This document shows, piece by piece, positions 34,851 to 43,789 of a stretch of 64,000 bases of DNA. The DNA is taken from the NCBI RefSeq assembly GCF_035918155.1, contig NZ_CP109327.1, forward strand, positions 5,952,001-6,016,000, written 5' to 3'. The translations under genes were made by a program, and so were the position numbers. The DNA comes from Streptomyces sp. NBC_01591. Its GTDB lineage: Bacteria > Actinomycetota > Actinomycetes > Streptomycetales > Streptomycetaceae. The first letter of the stretch is position 1, and each line of letters opens with the position of its first letter. The notes under the pieces were generated by a model, which ran no database searches, was not told the origin of the DNA, and saw only the letters and a program-made list of their open reading frames with translations.

Positions 34851-36308
34851 TCAGTCTCGCAGGGCCGCCTCCATGACGGAACGGGCGATCGGGGCCGCGC
34901 TGCCGCCGCCACTGATGTCCGCCCGGTTCGCCGCGGCGTCCTCGACGACCACGGCGACCGCGACGGCCGGCTGTCCCGAGTCCGGCGACTGGGCCCAGGA
35001 GATGAACCAGGCGTACGGCCTGCCCGAGTTGTCGATGCCGTGCTGTGCGGTGCCGGTCTTGCCGCCGACCGTCACCCCGTCGATCGCGGCGTTGGACCCG
35101 GTGCCGTTCTCCACGACGTCGACCATCATCTCCCGCAGCTGCATCGCCGTCCGCGGGTTCATCGCCTGGTGGTAGGTGTGCGAGCCGTTCCGGTGGACGG
35201 TCGTGCCGTCGTGCGTGGTCGTACGGTCCACCAGATACGGGGACTTGAGGTCACCGCCGTTGGCCACGGCGGACGCCACCATCGCCATCTGGAGCGGTGT
35301 CGCCGTCGTGTCGAACTGCCCGATCGACGACAGCGCCAGCTGGTCGTCGGTCATCTCGGTGTCGAAGTTGCTCTTCACCACCCCCGAGGGGATCTTCAGC
35401 CCGGTGTCGTTGAAGCCGAACTTCCGCACCGCCTCCACCATCCCGTCGAGCCCGACCCGCACCCCCAGATCCGCCATCACGGTGTTGCAGGAGACCCGGA
35501 TCGCCTCCGCGAGCGAGGCATTCTCGCAGCCCCGTGCCTCGTTGGGCAGCGTGGTCGACGTACCCGGCAGCACATACGGGGACGGGGTGTCGGTCTCCGC
35601 GTCGGGATCGGTGACGACGTCCGCGTCGAGCGCCGCCGCCGCCGTCACGATCTTGAAGGTGGAGCCCGGCGGATAGGTCTGCCGGATCGCCCGGTTGAGC
35701 ATCGGCTGGCTCTTCGACGCGTTCAGCCGCGCCCAGGCGTCGGTGACGGACGAACCGGTGCCCGAGAGCTGCCCGGGATCGTACGAGGGGGTCGAGACCA
35801 GCGCCAGGATCTTCCCGGTGGACGGTTCGACGGCGGCGACCGCGCCCCGCCGGCCGCCGAGCCCTTGGTACGCGGCGCGCTGCATCGAGTCCTTGACGGT
35901 CGTGACGACGTTGCCGCCGGGCTGCTGACTGCGGGTGATCTCGTTCCACAGCGGGAGCGGGGCGAGCATCGAGTCGGTGCCGGAGAGGATGCCGTCCTCG
36001 GCGTTCTCGATCAGGGTCGTGCCGTACGTCTGCGAGGCGTAGCCGGTCACCGGCGCGTACAGCGGGCCGTCGCGGTACGTGCGCTCGTACTTGAGCTGCT
36101 CGCCGGTGTTCTTCGAACCGGTCACCGACTTGCCGCCGACCAGGATGTTGCCGCGTGGCTGGCCGTAACGGGCGATCGTGAGGCGGCGGTTGGCGGGATT
36201 GTTGTCCAGGCTGTCGGCTTCGAAGACCTGGATACGGGCGGCGTTCAGCAGCAGCGCCACGAGCAGCAGGAGAAGAAGCGCGGCGGCCCGCCGGATGTAG
36301 CGGATCAC
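34851..36308 (-). CDS. pbpA: Class B penicillin-binding protein (PbpA type)
   Basis: 485 residues. One N-terminal membrane anchor (about 5-25) is followed by a non-catalytic domain (RGNILVGGK) and a transpeptidase domain with Ser216-TFK219, the SxN motif Ser273-Cys-Asn275 and KTGT at 417-420. It cross-links peptidoglycan peptides outside the membrane, working with the SEDS protein encoded just upstream. GTG 36308 overlaps the ftsW stop (GTGA), so translation is coupled and the complex can form as it is made. This is the auxiliary ftsW/pbp pair, not the pknB-linked one. Confidence 0.93.
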   Translation of the reverse strand: MIRYIRRAAALLLLLLVALLLNAARIQVFEADSLDNNPANRRLTIARYGQPRGNILVGGKSVTGSKNTGEQLKYERTYRDGPLYAPVTGYASQTYGTTLIENAEDGILSGTDSMLAPLPLWNEITRSQQPGGNVVTTVKDSMQRAAYQGLGGRRGAVAAVEPSTGKILALVSTPSYDPGQLSGTGSSVTDAWARLNASKSQPMLNRAIRQTYPPGSTFKIVTAAAALDADVVTDPDAETDTPSPYVLPGTSTTLPNEARGCENASLAEAIRVSCNTVMADLGVRVGLDGMVEAVRKFGFNDTGLKIPSGVVKSNFDTEMTDDQLALSSIGQFDTTATPLQMAMVASAVANGGDLKSPYLVDRTTTHDGTTVHRNGSHTYHQAMNPRTAMQLREMMVDVVENGTGSNAAIDGVTVGGKTGTAQHGIDNSGRPYAWFISWAQSPDSGQPAVAVAVVVEDAAANRADISGGGSAAPIARSVMEAALRD

Positions 36309-37684
36309 CGCTCGTCCTCCGTGATCGGCGCGATGATCCCGGTCTCCGCATGGCCGGGCTGCGGTCTGCGGGCCTGGTCGCTGACCCGGATCAGCAGTGC
36401 CACGATGATCCAGTTGGTGACGACGGACGAACCGCCCTGGGCGAGGAACGGCATCGCCATGCCGGTCAGCGGGATCAGTCCCATCACCCCGCCCGCGATC
36501 ACGAACACCTGGAGCGCCAGGATCGAGGCGAGACCGATCGCGAGCAGCCGCCCGAAGGGGTCGCGCAGGGCGAGGCCGGCCCGGTAGCCGCGGGCCACCA
36601 GCAGCGCGTACAGCAGGAAGATCGCGGTCAGCCCGGCCAGCCCGAGCTCCTCGCCCGCCGTCGCCAGGATGAAGTCGGACTTGGCGGCGAAGCCGATGAG
36701 GATGGAGTGGCCGAGGCCGAGCCCCGTGCCGAGCATCCCGCCCGCGGCGAACGCGAACAGCGACTGGGCCAGCTGGCTGGGGCCCTGACCGGCATCGATG
36801 GAGGCGAACGGATCGAGCCAGTCCTCGACCCGGCTGTGCACGTGCGGTTCGAAGGAGCCGACGACGAACGCGCCGACCGCGGCGAGCACCAGACCCACCG
36901 CGATCCACCCGGTCCGGCCGGTGGCGACGTACAGCATGATCACGAAGAGGCCGAAGAAGAGCAGCGAGGTGCCCAGATCGCGTTCCAGGACCAGCACACC
37001 GACGCTGAGCAGCCAGATCGCCACGATCGGACCGAGCACCCGGCCGGTGGGGAGCTGGAGCTTCCAGATCCGGCGGCCGGTGTAGGCGAGCGCGTTGCGG
37101 TTCGCGGCGAGATACGCGGCGAAGAACACGGCGAGCAGGATCTTGGCGAACTCGCCCGGCTGGAAGGAGAGTCCGCCGACCCGGATCCAGATCTTGGCGC
37201 CGTTCACCGCGGGGAAGAAGATCGGCACGATCATCAGGACCAGCGCGGTGGCGACCGAGAGGTACGCGTACCGCTGGAGCACCCGGTGGTCGCGCAGGAA
37301 GACGACCACCGTGGTGAACAGCGCCACACCGAGCGTGGACCAGATCAGCTGGGTGGGCGCCGCCTGGTCCTTCGGCGTCTCCAGGTCGAGCCGGTAGATC
37401 AGCACCAGACCTAGCCCGTTGAGCAGTACGGCGATGGGCAGCAGCAGCGGATCGGCGTACGGGGCGCGGAAACGGACCGCGAGATGGGCGAGGAGGGCGA
37501 GCAGCCCCAGGCCCGCGCCGTAGCCGGCCACATCGGGCGGGACCGCGTCGTTCTTGGCCAGGCCGACGGCGGCGTAGCCGTAGACGGAGATGAGGACGGC
37601 CCCGATGAGGAGCAGCAGCTCGACTCCGCGCCGCTTGGGCAGGCGTAGATCGGGCGGGGGTGCGTCCGCCGTCGTTGCGGTCAT
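36305..37684 (-). CDS. SEDS peptidoglycan polymerase (FtsW/RodA family)
   Basis: 459 residues with about 10-12 membrane segments. Family signatures include GAKIWIRVGGLSFQPGEFAKI, LERDLGTSLLFFGLF and AGEELGLAG. SEDS proteins polymerise lipid II into glycan strands with a class B PBP, here encoded immediately downstream with a GTGA overlap. The ATG at 37684 was chosen over a TTG at 37693; I see no strong ribosome-binding site for either. Confidence 0.93.
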   Translation of the reverse strand: MTATTADAPPPDLRLPKRRGVELLLLIGAVLISVYGYAAVGLAKNDAVPPDVAGYGAGLGLLALLAHLAVRFRAPYADPLLLPIAVLLNGLGLVLIYRLDLETPKDQAAPTQLIWSTLGVALFTTVVVFLRDHRVLQRYAYLSVATALVLMIVPIFFPAVNGAKIWIRVGGLSFQPGEFAKILLAVFFAAYLAANRNALAYTGRRIWKLQLPTGRVLGPIVAIWLLSVGVLVLERDLGTSLLFFGLFVIMLYVATGRTGWIAVGLVLAAVGAFVVGSFEPHVHSRVEDWLDPFASIDAGQGPSQLAQSLFAFAAGGMLGTGLGLGHSILIGFAAKSDFILATAGEELGLAGLTAIFLLYALLVARGYRAGLALRDPFGRLLAIGLASILALQVFVIAGGVMGLIPLTGMAMPFLAQGGSSVVTNWIIVALLIRVSDQARRPQPGHAETGIIAPITEDER

Positions 37685-37784
37685 GCCAGGCAACGTAGCA
37701 AGAGCTGGTGTGTATTTCCCTTATGTCGTAGTAGGTATGTCCGAGGGCCTGGCCGCCGGCTTCTTCCCGTTGCCCGATGCTCCG

Positions 37785-39158
37785 TCACTCCCCGTTACGG
37801 GGCCCGGACTTCGTGCCGGTCCCGGATTCTGACGCCCCGTCGTCCGCTCCCGTGTACTCGGGCAGTGTCACCCGGGCCACCGCCCCGCCGTCCGGGGCGT
37901 TGCGGAACGCGAGCCCGGCGCCGATCACCGCGGCCTGCCCGGCGGCGATGGTGAGCCCGAGACCGTGCCCCTTGCCGCCGCCCTCGGTACGGAACCGCTG
38001 CGGGCCGTCGTCCAGCAGATAGTCCGGGAACCCGGGGCCGTGGTCGCGCACGGTCACCACCGGTCCGTCGACCGTCAGTACCACCGGGGGCCGGCCGTGC
38101 CGGTGCGCATTGGTGATCAGATTGCCCAGCACCCGCTCCAGGCGCCGCCTGTCGGTCTCGACGCGTACGTGTGCGGATTTCTCCGGCCGCTCGATCCGGA
38201 TCTCGGTCCGCGTCCCGGACGCGCGCACCACCCGCTCGACGAGCGGCACCAGTTCGTACCCGTCGAGATCGACCGCTTCCGTACGGGCGTCGAGCCGGGA
38301 GATCTCCAGCAGATCCTCCGTCAGCGCCCGCATCGCCCGGACCCGGTCCCGCACCAGCTCGGACGGCCGCCCCGGCGGCAGCAGCTCGGCGGCGGCCGAG
38401 AGACCGGTCAGCGGGGTGCGGAGTTCGTGCGCCACATCGGCGGTGAAGCGCTGCTCGGTCTGTAGTTTGCGCTGGAGCGTGGACGCCATGGTGTCCAGCG
38501 CACCGGCGACGACAGCGACCTCGTCCTGCGGGCGCGAGGGGTCCGCCGTACGCGGGTCGCGGACGCGGGCGTCGAGGTCCCCGGCGCTGATCCGGCGGGC
38601 CACCTGGGCCGTCAGGTGCAGCCGCCGGGTGACCCGGGTGACCGCGAACGCGCCGACCAGCAGGGTGGCGCCGATGGCCAGCAGGGAGGAGCCGACGATC
38701 GCCCCGTCGAGACTCTCGATGGTGCGGGTGCTCAGGCTGTAGTCCACCTGCGTGGCCAGTGCGCGGCCGTCGGCCGGAGCCGCTGCCCACATGGCCGGAC
38801 GCCCGTCGTGATCGCCGACGAGCGTGCCGCGTTCGCCGCTCGTGGCCAGGGTGCGCAGGGCAGCGGGCAGCCCCGGGGGATCGATCCCGGAACCGGGCGG
38901 CAGCGCCTCGCCCGTCTCGTACGCGGTGGTGACGTCCGCCAGCCGGTCCAGGGCCTTCTCGCGGGCCCGGCCCACGGTCTGGCGGGTCACCTCGGTGTGG
39001 ACCAGCACACCCAGCAGCGCGGCGAGCACGCAGCACATCACCGTGATGAAGACGGCCGACTTCCAGGTGAGTGTCGCGGCCCAGGAAGGCACCCGCGGCC
39101 GGCGCCGTCCCGTTCCGCGCCCGCTCGTGCCGGGCCCGCTCGTTCCGGGCCGCCTCAT
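37785..39158 (-). CDS. Sensor histidine kinase without adjacent regulator
   Basis: 457 residues. After a basic N-terminus come membrane segments at about 33-53 and 155-173 flanking a roughly 100-residue extracytoplasmic domain, then HAMP (RRLHLTAQVARRISAGDL), the H-box DVAHELRTPL with His244, NLITNAHRHG as N-box, and GHGLGLTIA. Its ATG overlaps the stop of the lipoprotein gene (ATGA). A response regulator gene would be expected beside it, but none is present, so its partner is encoded elsewhere or the kinase acts on another regulator. Confidence 0.88.
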   Translation of the reverse strand: MRRPGTSGPGTSGRGTGRRRPRVPSWAATLTWKSAVFITVMCCVLAALLGVLVHTEVTRQTVGRAREKALDRLADVTTAYETGEALPPGSGIDPPGLPAALRTLATSGERGTLVGDHDGRPAMWAAAPADGRALATQVDYSLSTRTIESLDGAIVGSSLLAIGATLLVGAFAVTRVTRRLHLTAQVARRISAGDLDARVRDPRTADPSRPQDEVAVVAGALDTMASTLQRKLQTEQRFTADVAHELRTPLTGLSAAAELLPPGRPSELVRDRVRAMRALTEDLLEISRLDARTEAVDLDGYELVPLVERVVRASGTRTEIRIERPEKSAHVRVETDRRRLERVLGNLITNAHRHGRPPVVLTVDGPVVTVRDHGPGFPDYLLDDGPQRFRTEGGGKGHGLGLTIAAGQAAVIGAGLAFRNAPDGGAVARVTLPEYTGADDGASESGTGTKSGPRNGE

Positions 39159-39949
39159 CGGCGCTCCGCGGAGACGCCGGCGGACGGTGCCGCGGTGGGG
39201 CCGGTGGGTGTGGTGGTGGGCGTGGCGGCGGGCGCGGTGGCCGGCCGGGTGGCCGTGGGCCGTGGACGCGGTGCCCGGGACGACGGGATCCGCTGGATCT
39301 CGTCCTGCGTCGGCAGCATCGCGCGCTGCCGGGCGTCCCAGGACCAGGCGGTGCGGTACTGGTACCCCGTGATCGCGGACGGCACCCGCATGATCAGGTC
39401 CCGTCCGGCCAGCTCGACGCTGATCACGGCGTCCGCGGTGGACAGGATCCGGGTCAGTCCGCCCGCGTCCGGCATGTAGACCCGCACGGAGAGCTGGTGG
39501 TCGGCCAGCCGGATGCCGAGCACCATCTCGTCCCTGCCGTCACCCGTCAGATCACGGAAGTACGGCCGGAGCACGGGGCAGGAAGCCGGTTCGGCCCGGC
39601 AGGCGTTGATCTTCCGGACGGTGTCGGCGGAGAGGTCGGCCGCGCCGCTGGACCGGTTGGGCCGGGCCGCCAGGCCCGCCTGCACCACCGTCACCGGATC
39701 CAGCCGGTGCACATCGCCGTCCGGCACCGCGATCCCCGGGATGCGCGCGGTCTCGCCCTCGCCGTAGTCGTACGGGGCGGCGGAGGCGGGTGGCAGGCCG
39801 GGCCAGAGCCGGGCGGGCCCGACGGCGGTCGGGGTCGGTCCGGCGCTCCGCAGCCCGCCGCCGTTGCCGCAGCCGGTCAGCAGCGCCAGGCCGGCGGCGG
39901 CCCCGAGGGCCGCCGCCGTGCGCCACTGCACACGGCGATGCGGACGCAT
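39155..39949 (-). CDS. Lipoprotein coupled to the histidine kinase
   Basis: 264 residues with a lipoprotein signal (LALLTGCGN, lipidated Cys27). The domain YFRDLTGDGRDEMVLGIRL resembles the calcium-binding-loop repeats of FG-GAP/VCBS proteins. A Pro/Thr/Ala-rich C-terminus (PTATRPATAPAATPTTTP) is disordered. Start ATG 39949 is preceded by GGGAGGGAG. By position it is probably an accessory input or brake for the kinase, as CseA is for CseC in the sigE system, but the sequences are not the same and this is inference. Confidence 0.8.
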   Translation of the reverse strand: MRPHRRVQWRTAAALGAAAGLALLTGCGNGGGLRSAGPTPTAVGPARLWPGLPPASAAPYDYGEGETARIPGIAVPDGDVHRLDPVTVVQAGLAARPNRSSGAADLSADTVRKINACRAEPASCPVLRPYFRDLTGDGRDEMVLGIRLADHQLSVRVYMPDAGGLTRILSTADAVISVELAGRDLIMRVPSAITGYQYRTAWSWDARQRAMLPTQDEIQRIPSSRAPRPRPTATRPATAPAATPTTTPTGPTAAPSAGVSAERR

Positions 39950-40103
39950 GACTCCCTCCCTTCCGGAGGCCCATGTCCCATGACCCTATTCGGAAGGAAG
40001 TCCGTTATGTCTATTTAGTACGGATGAGGGCGTTCGTTTCGGCACCCGGCGGGAATGCTTCCGTGCCCGGCAGGCATGTATCGGTGCCGACAAGCAGTGC
40101 CGA

Positions 40104-40427
40104 TCAGCTCTGGTAGGGGTTCTGTCCCTGTCCGTTCGGCGCGTACCCCGCCTGCCCCTGCTGCTGCCCGTACGGATTGCCCTGCTGCGAGGCCGCGTGC
40201 TGCGCCAGCAACTGCTCGGCCTGCTCCTTGGGGATCTGCTGCTCCCCGCCGCAGAACGTGCACTGGGTCGCGAACTTCGTGGAGAACGGGAAGAGCGGCA
40301 CGAAGAACAGCGTGAACTTGGTGACCCTCTTGCGCAGCGTGTGCGCGGCCGGGTTGCCGCACCAGCCGCAGACCAGCGTCAGTATGGCCAGTTGGTACAG
40401 ATAGCCTCGCGTACCAAAAATGATCAT
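40104..40427 (-). CDS. Zinc-ribbon membrane-associated small protein
   Basis: 107 residues. A hydrophobic N-terminal stretch (YLYQLAILTLVCGWC) is followed by a second one (FTLFFVPLFPFS) and two CxxC pairs, CGWC and CTFC, that should bind one zinc ion. A Gln/Gly/Asn-rich tail (GNPYGQQQGQAGYAPNG) ends the chain. It resembles the 'zinc-ribbon family' proteins of unknown function. Its ATG overlaps the stop of the HEAT-repeat gene (ATGA), so the two are made together. Confidence 0.85.
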   Translation of the reverse strand: MIIFGTRGYLYQLAILTLVCGWCGNPAAHTLRKRVTKFTLFFVPLFPFSTKFATQCTFCGGEQQIPKEQAEQLLAQHAASQQGNPYGQQQGQAGYAPNGQGQNPYQS

Positions 40428-42613
40428 GTTGGTTCCTTCCCCGTATTTCCCAGAAGCGCCTGCCGGCAGAGCGCCAGCAGCTTTTCGTCCTCGTATGTGT
40501 CGTGGCTGCCGTACCCGCCGTCCATCGCGTTGTGACGGCGTACGGAGATGAGTTCGGCGCGCAGCACATGTGCCGCATCCGACCCTGCACCAGCGGCACC
40601 CATTCGCGCCAGGCCTTCCGTCACCCGGACGCGAACATGACGATTCTCCTCCCAGGCCGCCAGGAGCACCGGCACGGACTCCTCGGCCCGCCCGGACACC
40701 TCCCACAGCGCCACCGCCGCGTCCACCCGCAGCCACAGCTCCTCGTGCCACAGCAGCGCGCGCAGCCGCGGCGCGACCACCGCGGCCCTCGCCCCGAGCC
40801 CGCCCAGCGCGTTCACCGCGGACCGGACCTCGTGGACGCGCTCCGCCCGCAGGCCCTCGATCAGCACCGGCAGCACGGCATCGGCATCCCCGTCCACCGC
40901 CCACAGGGCCTTCGCGACCTCGGTCGCCGAAGTCGCCCCGGGACTCCGCAGCAGCGCCCGCAGCTCCGGTATTGCACCGCGCGCCGCGGGCCCGAACGAG
41001 CCGAGCGCCCGCAGCGCCGCGGTACGCACCCACTCGCCCCGGTACTCCGGCACGCCGCGCAGCACCCGTAGCGCCTCCGGCAGCGCCTCGTCCGCCCGCA
41101 GCGCGGCCAGCCCGGTGAGCAGCGGGCCCGCCCGGTCGTGCGCCCGCTCGTCGAGCGGGACCTCGCCGAGCCGGCGGCGCAGCACCTCGGCCAGCGGGGC
41201 CGCCGCCGCCCCCAGACAGCCGATGGCGAACCCCGCGTCGTGCGGCACCTCGGACCGCTCCAGCGCGGCGGCCAGCGCGGGCACGGCACGGGCGTCGCCC
41301 AACCTGGCCAGCGCCTTCACCGCACTGCCGAGCGCCGGAGGTCCGCTCGGCCACTCCCGCACCCAGGCCCCGGGATCCGCCGCCACCCGCGCCGCCAGCG
41401 CGTCGGCGGCGGGCGCGGCGAGCCCGAAGAGCTCCTCCAGCACGTGCGAGGCGGCCTCGGCCAGCCGTGGATCAGGTGTGGCGAGCTGCTCACCGACCAG
41501 CCGGACCAGCTCCTCGTACGAGCCCCGCCAGACCCGGATCAGCCCGCTGCTCATCCGGAGCGCGTCGATCCGTTGCCGGCGGTCCGGGCTGCGCAGCTGA
41601 TCCGTCAGCAGCGCCGTCCGCTCGGCGACCCGGTCGTCCAGCCCCACGTGCAGCGTGCGCAGCAGATCCGCCGTCCAAGGGGCGGTGGGCGCCGGAGCCT
41701 CCTCGTCGGACAGCGCCCGCAACTGGCCCACCAGGGTCACCGGCACGACCCGCTCCTCGGCGGGCGGCTCCCCGGCCCCGGCCCCGGCCCCGGCCGCGTC
41801 GGGGTACGCCTCGACGGCCGCGACCGCCTCGGTCGCACCGGCCTGCGCATCGACCGCGGGGGCCGGCCCGGGCCGGTGTCCGGGCGTCGAGCGCAGCTGC
41901 CGCAGCAGCCCCGTCACCACCCGCACGACATCGCCCGGCAACGCGTCCGGTGCGCACCGCGCCAGCTGTGCCAGCGCGGCCAGCCGCAGCCCCGCCGGGA
42001 AGCCCTCGCCCGCCAAGCGGCTCAGCCACGCCGCCGCCTGCCCGGCCAGCATCCGGTGACGCAGGGCGACCCGCCCCGCGGCCTCGACCAGGGCGAGCCG
42101 CACCTCCTCGTCCGGCTCGATCGGCAGACGTTCCCGCAGCAGCGCGAGAACCCTGTCCGGATGGCCGTGGAGCGCGGCGAGCGCCAGGGGCGCGTTGAGC
42201 CGTACCCCCGGGTCCTCGTCGGCAATCAGCTCGAAGAAGACCCCGGCGTCCGCGGTGACGGCGGTCGCCGCCATCGCGTAGTTGGCCGCGCCCTCGATCT
42301 CGTCCTCGTCCATCTCGTCCTGGTCGTCCTCGTCCAGGTCGATACCGCCGATGCTGGTGAGCAGCTCCACGATGCTGCCTCGGTCCTGGACGCCCGGGTC
42401 CACGACCAGCTCGAAGAGAAAAGGAATGCTCGCCAGCGTGCAGGCGTACACGTCACCCTGATGGTGAACCGCGCCGTACATCCCGTCCAGCGCCTGCTCG
42501 CGCTCCGCCGGATCGGCGGACGCGAGACCCCGCAGCATCGCAGGCACATCACCGGCCGGCCCGTAGGCATGCTCCATCGAGGCCCAGTCGACCTCGTCGA
42601 TTCCTGCGAACAC
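40424..42613 (-). CDS. HEAT-repeat protein
   Basis: 729 residues of predominantly helical repeats of about 35-40 residues (LGSAVKALARLGDARAVPALAAAL, RAGPLLTGLAALRADEALPEAL and so on), typical of HEAT/PBS-lyase repeats that form a curved protein-binding solenoid. Acidic patch: DLDEDDQDEMDEDEIEG near residue 93. A Gly/Ala linker interrupts the repeats at about residue 275. There is no catalytic motif. Start GTG 42613 follows GGGGAGG. It precedes the zinc-ribbon gene with an ATGA overlap. Confidence 0.85.
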   Translation of the reverse strand: MFAGIDEVDWASMEHAYGPAGDVPAMLRGLASADPAEREQALDGMYGAVHHQGDVYACTLASIPFLFELVVDPGVQDRGSIVELLTSIGGIDLDEDDQDEMDEDEIEGAANYAMAATAVTADAGVFFELIADEDPGVRLNAPLALAALHGHPDRVLALLRERLPIEPDEEVRLALVEAAGRVALRHRMLAGQAAAWLSRLAGEGFPAGLRLAALAQLARCAPDALPGDVVRVVTGLLRQLRSTPGHRPGPAPAVDAQAGATEAVAAVEAYPDAAGAGAGAGEPPAEERVVPVTLVGQLRALSDEEAPAPTAPWTADLLRTLHVGLDDRVAERTALLTDQLRSPDRRQRIDALRMSSGLIRVWRGSYEELVRLVGEQLATPDPRLAEAASHVLEELFGLAAPAADALAARVAADPGAWVREWPSGPPALGSAVKALARLGDARAVPALAAALERSEVPHDAGFAIGCLGAAAAPLAEVLRRRLGEVPLDERAHDRAGPLLTGLAALRADEALPEALRVLRGVPEYRGEWVRTAALRALGSFGPAARGAIPELRALLRSPGATSATEVAKALWAVDGDADAVLPVLIEGLRAERVHEVRSAVNALGGLGARAAVVAPRLRALLWHEELWLRVDAAVALWEVSGRAEESVPVLLAAWEENRHVRVRVTEGLARMGAAGAGSDAAHVLRAELISVRRHNAMDGGYGSHDTYEDEKLLALCRQALLGNTGKEPT

Positions 42614-42831
42614 CCCATCGCCTCCCCACGCATTTCAACGAAGCAGTGTCTGCGAGGAGTGTGCACCACGGGTCGGATGATCCGCCCGCCACATGCGGTC
42701 TTTTCCTGGCGAGCATGACAAAGGTCCATGCCATGCGTTATTGGTGGACCGGCGAGAAACAGCCACTTCCGGTGACGGATGACAGAAGGGCTCCTGCGCG
42801 CCCGTGTCGCCCATCAGCGGGCCGGACACAC

Positions 42832-43728
42832 CTACCGCGCGTCCGGCAGTCGTCCGGCCCCGTCCGGATCGGCCAGCGGCCCGAGCAGATCCCCGTACCG
42901 CTCCAGTCGTGCCCCCATCCCGCCCGCCAGGAAGACCAGCTCCCCGGGGGTCCGGCACTTCTCGACCTCCGCCCAGGTGACGGGCGCCGAGACGGTCGGT
43001 TCGGGCCGGGCGCGCAGCGTGTACGGGGTGGCGGTGGTCTTCGCCGCCGCGTTCTGGCTGAAGTCGACGAACACCTTCCCCGGCCGCAGCGCCCGCTTCA
43101 TCCGGTGCACGACCAGGTCCGGAAGCTCCTGCTCCGCCTGGACGGCCAGCCCTTTCGCGTAGGCCGACACCCGATCGGAGGGGGTCGGCTCCAGCGGTAC
43201 GAGCAGATGCAGCCCCTTCGACCCGGAGGTCTTCCCGTACGCCCGCAACCCGTCCGCCGCCAGCCGCTCGCGCAGCCACAGTGCCACCGCGCAGCACTCC
43301 ACGACGGTCGCGGGCGCGCCCGGGTCCAGGTCGAACACCATCCGGTCGGCGATCCCCGGAGCATCGGCCCGCCACTGTGGGGTGTGGAACTCCACCACCA
43401 GATTGGCCGCCCACATCAGCGAGGCCAGATCCTGCACGACCACCTGCCTGGCCTTCCTGTCCTCATGGTGCGGCACGGGGGTGGTCCGTACCCAGGACGG
43501 CGTACCCGGCGGCGGATTCTTGGTGAAGAAGCGCTGCCCGTCCGGCCCGTCCGGATAGCGCAGAAAGGACACGGGCCGGTCGCGCAGATGCGTGAGCAGG
43601 ACCCCCGCGGCAGTGGCCGCGTAGTAGTGCAGCACCTCGCCCTTGGTGGTTCCGGTGGCCGGATACAGCACCTTGTCGAGATTGCTGAGTGCCAGCCGCC
43701 GCCCCTCCACCTCTGTGATCGGCGTCAT
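42832..43728 (-). CDS. ligD: LigD-type polymerase (primase-polymerase) for NHEJ
   Basis: 298 residues, the stand-alone polymerase domain of bacterial LigD. Asp133 and Asp135 in MVFDLDPG bind metal, with FHTPQW and SGSKGLHLLVP as further nucleotide-binding signatures. It fills gaps at DNA ends with preference for ribonucleotides. Streptomyces often keeps ligase and polymerase as separate genes. It is divergent from ku, so this is the end-joining locus, with the ATP-dependent ligase elsewhere. Confidence 0.93.
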   Translation of the reverse strand: MTPITEVEGRRLALSNLDKVLYPATGTTKGEVLHYYAATAAGVLLTHLRDRPVSFLRYPDGPDGQRFFTKNPPPGTPSWVRTTPVPHHEDRKARQVVVQDLASLMWAANLVVEFHTPQWRADAPGIADRMVFDLDPGAPATVVECCAVALWLRERLAADGLRAYGKTSGSKGLHLLVPLEPTPSDRVSAYAKGLAVQAEQELPDLVVHRMKRALRPGKVFVDFSQNAAAKTTATPYTLRARPEPTVSAPVTWAEVEKCRTPGELVFLAGGMGARLERYGDLLGPLADPDGAGRLPDAR

Positions 43729-43735
43729 ACGATAA

Positions 43736-43763
43736 GAATCACATGATTCACGGACCTATAGGT
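43736..43763. promoter_or_regulatory. Two palindromes between ligD-pol and ku
   Basis: GAATCA-CA-TGATTC (43736-43749) and the perfect 10-mer ACCTATAGGT (43754-43763) fill the 61-bp gap between the divergent starts. The gap is AT-rich relative to its flanks. Sharing of control between the two NHEJ genes is plausible. No known consensus such as the LexA or ClgR boxes matches. Confidence 0.45.
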
Positions 43764-43789
43764 ATCTGCACGGACACAAGGGGTGAACG

